A DNA stretch of 64,000 nt. Origin: Auriscalpium vulgare. Lineage: Eukaryota; Basidiomycota; Agaricomycetes; Russulales; Auriscalpiaceae. The number at the start of each line of letters is the position of its first letter. Position 1 is the first letter of the stretch. Below, in pieces: positions 55,771 through 64,000 of the stretch. The stretch spans positions 186,001-250,000 of the forward strand of contig JAHBBC010000029.1 in NCBI GenBank assembly GCA_019915015.1, in the 5' to 3' direction. The notes beneath the pieces are model-generated. The model did not search any database. It was not told the origin of the DNA and saw only the letters and a program-made list of their open reading frames with translations. Both the position numbers and the translations under genes were made by a program.

Positions 55771-57771
55771 GCTGCTCTGGGCTGCTCTTCTATTCACGCA
55801 CGGAGGCTCATGCTGCACTGCGCCTTTGGTTTGCTAGGCCTCCCTTCTGCGCTGCAGCATCCTGAGAGCCTTTGTCGGGCAATATTGGTTCTGGCCACGA
55901 CCCAGCGCTACCTATTGGGCCGCCATCGGCGCCTAATCATGTCCCCACATGTGGCCACTGGAGTGATATCTACTATATGCTCATCATCAGAGGAAGAGGA
56001 GCAAAAAAGGCCCCGACGCTTCTACGCCACGTTCGCACGACGGGGCTTTCCTACCGCTACAGCGGAGAGAGTGCTCCAATAATCCTATCAACTGCAGCTG
56101 ACTCTCTTCATCCAAGAATGGATGATGCTTGCACGCCGCGGAACGTCGTTGCCACCACGATCTCCCAGCCTCTTTTCTAGACTCTAGAGTACTGCTTTGA
56201 GTCTATGTCAAAAGTATCCTTTCCGCACCACCCTTGCCCTGGCGATCTGACGAACTCCAATACTCCGACACGACGGCCTCCGCAGTACTCCTGCCATCTT
56301 TCTCGATCGCGAGCACCGGGCCTCTACACATGCCACCCAGGTGTCGCCGGCCGGAACCGCATCAGTGAGTACATTGCATATATTTATCGCAGCTGGGCCT
56401 CGCTGCCAATACACATGTCTAGTCTAACGCGATCGATCCTGTAGCACGGGGAGCAGCACTACATGCCCGCGGGCCAGGCTAAGACCTATTCTCTCACTGC
56501 CCGGCCGCAACTTCAGCCTTCACCGCGACGGGAACGAAAGACTCACGACGGGTATGTATATCTGGAACAAATTTCGGCGATAACAATAGACAGGGACGCC
56601 GGCGGCCATTCATTTACTCCTCGTCTTTGATCCTTGGTCCGTGACTGCTCTGCCTGCGCTGGGTCGCGGCAGTGTCGCGGCGCGGCGCGGGATGCACCAG
56701 GCCAGCCCGACCGTCATTCGCCCGCCATCATTTCGGGTTTGGCGAGCGCCGATCGTCGCGCTGGGCAGTGAGCCCGGACCCGTGCCGTGCGGGCCTGCAA
56801 GGGGCCGGTTCCTTGAGTTGCAGCGACCCTGCACTCCGCAGTGCTCTGTCCCGTCGCGCTCGTGCGGGACCGTTTGCATCGGGCGCGGGGCCGACTCGCG
56901 AGCAGTGCAGCCGGCGCCTCGACGTCCTCTGATCAAATAAGGTTGTGAGGGAATTTGACGCTCGAGAACCTACGTCGCTCCTCGTGTTCCGACACTAATG
57001 ATGCTGCGGGAGTTGTATGATAGTGAGGTTGTACGATGCCATAATATGCAAGGTATCGTTTTCGGCGGCGAGCGCCAGTGGTTGCACGGCTGGGTCCAGT
57101 ACTGTATGTATTCTGTTAGATGGCCAGAGGAGAAGCTCGATCGGAGAAGCTCCGAGCACCCCGCTTCGTCTCGACACATCTGCGGGAGCTATTGCGTGCC
57201 GTATGCGAGCCGCCGCAAGGCCCTCGTCGCCGGCCCATCAACGTGCGTCGTGTGAGCGTTCCAGCTGCCATACATACCGCAAGCCTCTCACCGGGCCCGA
57301 GCTTCTAACACTAATACTCTGCGCGCGTAGCCATCGGCAGCCTCCGAGTCCGACACGCCATGGGAAGAAGCGTATGTTATGGGCATCTATGGGCGCGGTC
57401 CCCGCGTTATCAGAAGGTCGACCCATCAGCTCAGCTCCTCACGCAACCTCGCAGATAATAGAATGCGCACCTCCAATGCTCATCTGATCACAACAAGTGA
57501 CGGCGCGCGATCGCCACAATACCGCAAACTCCACCGTTTCTCCGAGGTTCCCAAGAGCGCGCTCACAAGACCAAAACCCACTCATTCACTCAGCGCGACT
57601 CAGGGCACACGACGACGCAGATGGGAGTTTCAGACGGATAGCATTGCATTCGTTAAGTAGTGATATGCCTATGAGAACAGATGTCCTGGATGGCAGGGCA
57701 TGAGCGGGTACATGTACAATTGCGCTACGCACAACAAATATAGAACAGTATCGAACAACATCATCGCCCGC
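55771..57771. other. gene-poor region, nothing recognised
   Basis: About 2 kb without a convincing gene. Small open frames exist (e.g. 56,641-56,940, 57,017-57,487), but none has family motifs or a coherent splice model. The right edge (57,681-57,771) is the outer end of the transporter inverted repeat. Confidence 0.4.
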
Positions 57772-59815
57772 CTAGACCTTCTCGGTGAACTCGGCGGAGG
57801 CCTTTTCGTCGCTGGGCGAGGTGGGGCCGGCCTGCGCGTGGCGCATGGCGTGGTCGGCGCGCTGCTGCAGGACGTCCTCGCCGTCGAAGAGCGCGGCGGT
57901 CTCCTCGAGCGAGAGCCCGCGGGTCTCCACGACGAACAGGTAGCAATAGCAGAACTCGAACGCGAGGAAGACGCAGTACACGATCTGCAGACAAGACGGT
58001 TAGAACTTGCGTATGAGGGAGGGGGCTGGTAGGGGGGACGCACGTAGTACTTCCACGAGATGTGGTCGAGCGCGATCGGGTTGATGTACTGGTTGAAGAT
58101 GAGGGCGCAGGAGATGACGAAGTTGAACACGGTGAAGCCCTTGGCGCGGAGCGCATACGGCAGGATTTCGACGGTGTAGGAGATGATGAGCGGCGTGAAG
58201 GCGAGACTGCAGGGCGAACGCGGTCAGCTGCCGCACCGTAGGCGGAAAGAGAACGTGCTTACTCGTAGAAGGCGTAGAAGATGAAGATGAACGCGATGAC
58301 GGTGTGCGCCAGGGAGTCATTTCCTGCCTTGCCGCCTTGGACCGAGTGGAGATACCGCTCCGTGCAGATGGTCTGGATCGTGAACGCCATGCACATGCCG
58401 GCGGCGGAGGTGAGGAAGAGGGCGCGGCGGCCGACACGGTCGACGGAGAACGAGGCGCCGACGGCCCAGAACAAGTTCCAGATTTGCAAGATACCGTTGA
58501 CAAGGAGCTGGTCGACGTGCTTGGTGATGCCGATGTTGTCGAGCACCTTGCCGAGGTAGTACGAGACGAGGCCGTTGCCGGACCACTGGGAGAACCAGGC
58601 GAGCGCGATGATGATCCGCAGACGCTTGCGGTTGCCGGGAGAGGTGATGAGCGACTTCCAGCCGACGTTGGCGCCTTCTGTGCGATCGAACTCGATGGCG
58701 GCGCGGATCTCCTCGAACTCGTACACAACGAGCGGGTCTTGGCTACGGGGACAGGGTCAGACAGAAATATTTGTGAGCGAGGCACAGGTCACGTACTCGT
58801 TGCCGTCAGCGTGGTAGTAGGCCAGGGTTTTCAGCGCCTCGGCCTCACGGCCCTTGCTGACGAGCCAACGGGGGGACTCGGGCATGAACCAGACAAGGAC
58901 GACTTGGGCGAAGGACGGGAGACCCTGGAGGAGCGACGGGAGGCGCCACGACCAGGAGTTGTTCATGAACTCCGTGCCGAATGTAGACCAGGCTGCGACG
59001 ATGGCACCGGAGTACCAGAGCGAGTTGTAGAGCGAGGTCAAGGGGGCGCGGTAGAGCGGGTACGAGAGCTCGGTGACGAGGAGCGGCGCAGCGTTGGCGG
59101 CATACGTGAGACCGTAGCCGATGAGGAAACTGAGAAGGGGTCGGGGTGAGATGGTGGCCACGATTGAGGTATGCGACGGCTTACCGAGCACCGATGAACA
59201 TGCCGATGGACTGGGAAGCCGTTTGAAGGGCAGTCGCGACAATCATGATGGAAGCACCGAGGATGACGGTCCGACGACGGCCGAGATTGTCGGAGAGGTA
59301 GGGGGCGAGGGGGTAGGCGGCCAAGCATCCAATGTTCTGTGACAGACAGACGCGTGAGCAGGTGCCAGTGAGGCCAAGCGCACTCAACATACCTGGATGG
59401 CGTTGAGAAGACCGAGCTTGGAACCGTGGGGGTTGTTGAAGTACCCGATCCACTGCGTGTCGGACTGCAGAGCGTTCATCATGCTGCCATCGTAGCCGTT
59501 GGTGGACGACGTGATGAGGCTGGAAAGCGCGCGTGGTGAGCATTGCAACGCCACCAAGACGCGACAAGGGATACATACAGGAGGAAGATCCATCCGTTGA
59601 GGGCAATCAACCTAAGGCGTCGGGGGTAGGAGCGTAAGTGTGGGAGCGGACGAATGAGGAAGAGGATTAGTACGGACCGCCGGTTGTTTTTCCACGTTCT
59701 GCTAGGGTCGATGAGGGCGTGGTAACCACCATCGTTGCCTGCGGCAATAGCACCAGCACCCATTCTGTGAGATGAATGTAGTCAGGGAAGGGGGTGAAGG
59801 GGTGTGGAGGAAGAG
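57681..59815. repeat. left arm of a 2.1-kb inverted repeat
   Basis: Contains the whole transporter gene, its introns, about 50 bases of 5' flank and about 90 bases of 3' flank. The partner is 61,105-63,240 in opposite orientation. Intron sequences are as similar as the exons. Confidence 0.85.
57772..59763 (-). CDS. MFS sugar transporter, left copy
   Basis: ATG 59763 begins MGAGAIAAGNDGGYHALIDP. The exons encode ITSSTNGYDGSMMNALQS (helix 1 with the G-Y-D-G start), CLAAYPLAPYLSDNLGRRRT (loop 2-3 D-x-x-GRR), GARFLIGYGLTYAANAAPL, LVTELSYPLYRAPLTSLYNS (PE-like region), MPESPRWLVSKGREAEALK (PESPRWL motif), SYYLGKVLDNIGI, DRVGRRALFLTSAAGM (second D-x-x-GRR), YTVEILPYALRAKGF and VVETRGLSLEETAALFDGED (VETRG-SLEE end). 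These are the sugar-porter signatures. Around twelve plasma-membrane helices import hexose or disaccharides with protons. It closest resembles fungal lactose/hexose permeases. Differs from the right copy at a few residues only. Confidence 0.9.
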
Positions 59816-61104
59816 AAGCCATGGCGGCATTATATAGGGCGAGCGAAGGTTCAAGTTTCAAGCCGGCTGGTGGGCTGGGTTCTCGCTAACATCTCCAAGC
59901 GGAGATGAGACATGCAGGATCCAGATGTCATTCTCCGCGCGGAGAAGCACTGCCGGATCCAGGAAATGCGTTATGTTTTTCCACTGCAGGCGGTCGGGCC
60001 TGGCGCTTCTGGCGATGCTTCGGAGGTTCCATGGTATCGTCGCGTGCCCAGCGGTGGCAGAGCTGGCGTAAGACCACGATCAGGAAGCGGAGCCGCCCAG
60101 AGAAGCAGAAGACTTGATTACTGCGCGCTATGCGAGGAACGGGGGGAAGGCTGCGCGAGAAGCACAGAGTGGGAGCGCGGAGGCCCTACGAACTCGTCCG
60201 GGCCGTCTCCTGCAGCCAGCACCGGGCGGCTCTCGCACGCGCCGACGTTTGCGGGAGAGCGAGTGCGAGCGAGCGGCCGGTCCGTCTGAGGCATCCAGAG
60301 CGCTGGAGAACAGCCCAGGATGGCGGCTCGTTCTGGCTGCGGGGTAATATCGGGGATCTGGATGGCGGGCGTGCGGAGGAGACCTGGGGAGGCGGGGAAA
60401 CTCTCCGCATTGGGGCGGGGGAGCGGGGAAATACAGAATGAGCGGCGCGGGGTAATGGCACGCTTATTTGCAGGCGATGGGGGCGCGGAGGGCGAGAGGG
60501 CGCGGAGGGCGAGAGGGCGCGGAGGGCGAGAGGGCGCAGTATTGGCCGCGACACAGCTACTACGGTTGACACAGACGCGACTCCAATGTTGGCAACGTCC
60601 GCGCGGTTATCAGGACGGTGGGAGTGGGCGGCTGTCGCGGGGGCGTCCGAGTAGTGCCGGCCGGGCGATGGAGCCCGGAGCATGGGGAGTCGGAGACCTG
60701 CAGGGACCTGCTCGCCGTGATCGGTCCCTGATTGGGGCCAGGCGGGGAGGCGGCCGGTGCGAGCGGCGGCGAGCGGCCGAGTATGGAAGGTGGCGGATGT
60801 GGCGAGTGTATACACAGGGTGCAACGCGGGTGGGACGGTAGCTGGCGGAGGGGGCCACATGGGACGGGGTCGCGGGGCGGAGTGGGAAAAACTTTGGTGT
60901 GCAGGGCCATCGCGCGATCTGCTGCAGAACATGTGGCAGGCACTCGCTGGCCGTCGTTGCGGGGCAGCGCACGGCGACAGGCACGGCGGGGCCCAACGCG
61001 GGGTAATCCTCGGAATGGAGTAATCTAGGATAAACCGTCGCGTCGCCCCGCCCAGCCCTCGCGCTATTTAACCCACGCCGTGAGCTTCTATTTTCCCCGC
61101 ACCT
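59816..61104. promoter_or_regulatory. divergent transporter promoter spacer with repeated GCGGGGTAAT
   Basis: No gene. GCGGGGTAAT occurs at 60,339-60,348, 60,447-60,456 and 60,998-61,007, within a spacer crowded with CreA/Mig1-like GCGGGG and GCGGAG sites. A TATATAA (minus) lies near 59,830-59,836 for the left gene and a TATTTAA near 61,064-61,070 for the right gene. A 17-base unit (GCGCGGAGGGCGAGAGG) repeats three times at 60,483-60,533. Confidence 0.6.
60483..60533. repeat. 17-bp tandem repeat, three units
   Basis: GCGCGGAGGGCGAGAGG three times without interruption, followed by a partial unit. It lies in the transporter spacer; each unit contains a GCGGAG CreA-like site. Confidence 0.85.
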
Positions 61105-63240
61105 CTTCCCCCCGTCACCCCTTCCCTGACTATCTCAATCTCACAGAATGGGTGCTGGTGCTATTGCCGCAGGCAACGATGGTGGTTACCACGCCCTCAT
61201 CGACCCTAGCAGAACGTGGAAAAACAACCGGCGGTCCGTACTAATCCTCTTCCTCATTCGTCCGCTCCCACACTTACGCTCCTACCCCCGACGCCTTAGG
61301 TTGATTGCCCTCAACGGATGGATCTTCCTTCTGTATGTATCCCTTGTCGCGTCTTGGTGGCGTTGCAATGCTCACCACGCGCGCTTTCCAGCCTCATCAC
61401 GTCGTCCACCAACGGCTACGATGGCAGCATGATGAACGCCCTGCAGTCCGACACGCAGTGGATTGCATACTTCAACAACCCCCACGGTTCTAAGCTCGGT
61501 CTCCTCAACGCCATCCAGGTATGTTCACTGCACCTGGCTTCGCTGCCACATGCTCACCCCTCTGTCACAGAACATTGGATGTTTGGCCGCGTACCCCGTC
61601 GCCCCCTACCTCTCTGACAATCTCGGCCGTCGTCGCACCGTCATCCTCGGTGCTTCCATCATGATTGTCGCGACCGCCCTCCAAACGGCTTCTCAGTCCA
61701 TCGGCATGTTCATCGGTGCTCGGTAAGACGTCCCATACCTCAATTGTGGCCACCATCTTACCCCGCCCCCTTCTCAGTTTCCTCATCGGCTACGGTCTCA
61801 CGTATGCCGCCAACGCTGCGCCGCTCCTCGTCACCGAGCTCTCCTACCCGCTCTACCGCGCCCCCTTGACCTCGCTCTACAACTCGCTCTGGTACTCCGG
61901 TGCCATCGTCGCAGCCTGGTCTACATTCGGCACGGAGTTCATGAACAACTCCTGGTCGTGGCGCCTCCCGTCGCTCCTCCAGGGTCTCCCGTCCTTCGCC
62001 CAGGTCGTCCTTGTCTGGTTCATGCCCGAGTCCCCCCGTTGGCTCGTCAGCAAGGGCCGTGAGGCCGAGGCGCTGAAAACCCTGGCCTACTACCACGCTG
62101 ACGGCAACGAGTACGTGACCTGTGCCTCGCTCACAAATATTTCTGTCTGACCCTGTCCCCGTAGCCAAGACCCGCTCGTTGTGTACGAGTTCGAGGAGAT
62201 CCGCGCCGCCATCGAGTTCGATCGCACAGAAGGCGCCAACGTCGGCTGGAAGTCGCTCATCACCTCTCCCGGCAACCGCAAGCGTCTGCGGATCATCATC
62301 GCGCTCGCCTGGTTCTCCCAGTGGTCCGGCAACGGCCTCGTCTCGTACTACCTCGGCAAGGTGCTCGACAACATCGGAATCACCTCCCATGTCGACCAGC
62401 TCCTCGTCAACGGTATCCTTCAGATTTGGAACTTGTTCTGGGCCGTCGGCGCGTCGTTCTCCGTCGACCGTGTCGGCCGTCGTGTCCTCTTCCTCACCTC
62501 CGCCGCCGGCATGTGCATGGCGTTCACGATTCAGACCATCTGCACGGAGCGGTATCTCCACTCGGTCCAAGGCGGCAAGGCAGGAAATGACTCCCTGGCG
62601 CACACCGTCATCGCGTTCATCTTCATCTTCTACGCCTTCTACGAGTAAGCCCTTTCCCTTTCCGCCTACGGTGCGGTAGCTGACCGCGCTCGCCCTGCAG
62701 TCTCGCCTTCACGCCGCTCATCATCTCCTACACCGTCGAAATCCTGCCGTATGCGCTCCGCGCCAAGGGCTTCACCGTGTTCAACTTCGTCATCTCCTGC
62801 GCCCTCATCTTCAACCAGTACATCAACCCGATCGCGCTCGACCACATCTCGTGGAAGTACTACGTGCGTACCCTCTACCAGCCCCCTCCCTCATACGCAA
62901 GTTCTAACCGTCTTGTCTGCAGATCGTGTACTGCGTCTTCCTCGCGTTCGAGTTCTGCTACTGCTACGTGTTCGTCGTCGAGACCCGCGGGCTCTCGCTC
63001 GAGGAGACCGCCGCGCTCTTCGACGGCGATGACGTCCTCCAGCAGCGCGCCGCCCACGCCCTGCGCCACGCGCAGGAGGGCGCCACGTCGCCGACCGACG
63101 AAAAGGCGTCTGCCGAGTACCAGGAGAAGGTTTAAGCGGCGCTGTGTTGTAGTTTTTCATCAATAGGACCGGGTTTTCTCTTATTTGTTGTGCGTAGCGC
63201 AATTGTATTATACCGCTCATGTCCTGCCATCCAGGATATA
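61105..63240. repeat. right arm of the 2.1-kb inverted repeat
   Basis: Reverse complement of 57,681-59,815, including introns and the 3' flank words GCGTAGCGCAATTGTA and CATGTCCTGCCATCCAGGA. Confidence 0.85.
61148..63135 (+). CDS. MFS sugar transporter, right copy
   Basis: ATG 61148 gives the same start MGAGAIAAGNDGGYHALIDP and the same exon order as the left copy: DNLGRRRT, PESPRWLVSKGREAEALK, DRVGRRVLFLTSAAGM and VVETRGLSLEETAALFDGDD. Differences seen include Gly to Ala in QWIAYFNN, Leu to Val in AYPVAPYL, Lys-His to Ser-His in GITSHVDQL, and a diverged last 30 residues ending SAEYQEKV instead of SAEFTEKV. Stop 63,135. The proteins should transport the same or a very similar sugar. The most variable part is the cytosolic C-tail, a usual site for endocytic or sensing control. 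Confidence 0.9.
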
Positions 63241-63901
63241 TCTCCTCATACGTCGACTTCGCCATAATCACGAATGCATGATCATTGATATCACATCTTC
63301 ACGTCGCGTCTGCCTCCTTGTGTGTCCTGAGTCTGTCTTGATCTTATCTTGCGTCGCGTCGGGCGTGTCGGTCACTGTGTCACATAGATTAGTCGCTCTA
63401 TTGGAAACAATTCTCCAGGCACTCTGAGTATGGAGAGAGGGCAGTCTGGGGTACCCCGGGAACGCACCAGATTCACGGCTCTGTAGACACGGCGGGGGCG
63501 CCCAACGCGGGGAAACTCTCGGAGTGCAGACTCGTGGAACAACTGATGGACTAGGTCACTTTGCGTAACGGGCGGGCCGTCCAATAGATAGCCTCGATTG
63601 CGATATTTGCAGATGCGATCGGTGGGAACAGGCTGGGGCGGGGCGATCACCTTGGGCCTGGGGTGCACGGCTGGAGAGGTACAGTACGCCGGCCCCAGCC
63701 TGCTCCAGCCCTGCAAGTTTGGGGAAGCAGCTTTGTCTCAATAGCGAACACCTCAGGTTGAAAAGAAGTGTATAAAGCGTAAAGCTTGTGTGTATTGTAT
63801 TAAATCCTGGCGACTTCTCAGTGGCAGCTTCTCCGCTCCGTCGTCCGGCTAGATACATGAAAAAGCTCCCCTCCGGCATGGAATACAGTCTACCTACCGC
63901 G
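63241..63901. other. intergenic with another GCGGGG element
   Basis: No gene recognised. GGGCGCCCAACGCGGGGAAACTCTCGG at about 63,496-63,522 is related to GGGGCCCAACGCGGGGTAATCCTCGG at 60,988-61,013. Confidence 0.45.
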
Positions 63902-64000
63902 TCAGAACCTCTGCAGAAGATCTCGTGCCGACGTCTCTGCCGGTGGCTCTCCCTCGGCGCCAGGCTGAGGCGTGCGGGAGTCCCGCCGCCGCCGCGAGAA
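63902..64000 (-). CDS. 3' end of an unidentified gene (partial)
   Basis: The minus strand is open from the window edge for 32 codons and ends PPAETSARDLLQRF with TGA at 63,902. Basic, then Pro/Glu-rich. The composition and neat end look like a real C-terminus, but no family can be named from this piece. The rest lies outside the window. Confidence 0.35.
   Translation of the reverse strand, partial: FSRRRRDSRTPQPGAEGEPPAETSARDLLQRF

Noticed and set aside
56641..57500. Small open frames in the gene-poor region
   Set aside because: No splice model joins them, there are no motifs and the base composition is ordinary.
58304..59149. Minus/plus 281-codon open frames antisense to both transporters
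   Set aside because: They are the same antisense shadow in each arm of the inverted repeat. Their conservation follows from the arm identity.
1..64000. tRNA, rRNA, CRISPR, plasmid or phage elements
   Set aside because: No clover-leaf, rRNA core or spaced direct-repeat array was seen. Gene content and introns are fungal nuclear.

Overview
The window looks like nuclear DNA of a filamentous basidiomycete, most likely an Agaricomycete. It is GC-rich, the genes are split by many 45-65 bp GT-AG introns, and several families are typical of that group: DUF6533 membrane proteins, an Egh16-like secreted protein, F-box proteins, CRH-type GH16, expanded P450s and a divergent H2A/H2B pair. All gene models were built by hand from reading frames and splice signals, so exon edges may be off by a few bases.

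Layout. 0-5 kb: a one-finger C2H2 protein, then an Egh16-like secreted protein followed by the relic of a second copy. 5-9 kb: a decayed DUF6533 gene and a wrecked RAD51C-like fragment. 9-19 kb: an RRM protein, MSH6, a scrap of MSH6, and an intradiol dioxygenase. 19-23 kb: an inverted second decayed RAD51C/DUF6533 block plus a P-loop gene scrap. 23-38 kb: housekeeping genes (RUD3-like golgin, F-box protein, H2B, H2A, CRH-type GH16, PIG-P, a two-finger C2H2 protein, EXO1). 38-47 kb: a tandem array of one intact RAD51C-like gene, two apparently intact DUF6533 genes, RAD51C fragments (one carrying a piece of EXO1) and a broken P-loop gene. 47-56 kb: mitochondrial MnSOD, then a tandem SEC20-P450 / SEC20 pseudogene-P450 duplication. 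57-63 kb: two almost identical sugar transporters as a large inverted repeat around a GC-rich spacer with repeated GCGGGGTAAT motifs. The window ends inside a gene on the minus strand.

How the parts relate. MSH6 (mismatch recognition), EXO1 (mismatch and end resection) and a RAD51C-like recombinase paralogue lie within 30 kb. Partial copies of exactly these three genes are scattered through the same window, and the EXO1 scrap sits inside a RAD51C scrap. The RAD51C-DUF6533 module occurs as several copies in both orientations. The strongest 'unexplained structure' signal is therefore this mosaic of segmental duplications and captured gene fragments. The second is the transporter palindrome.
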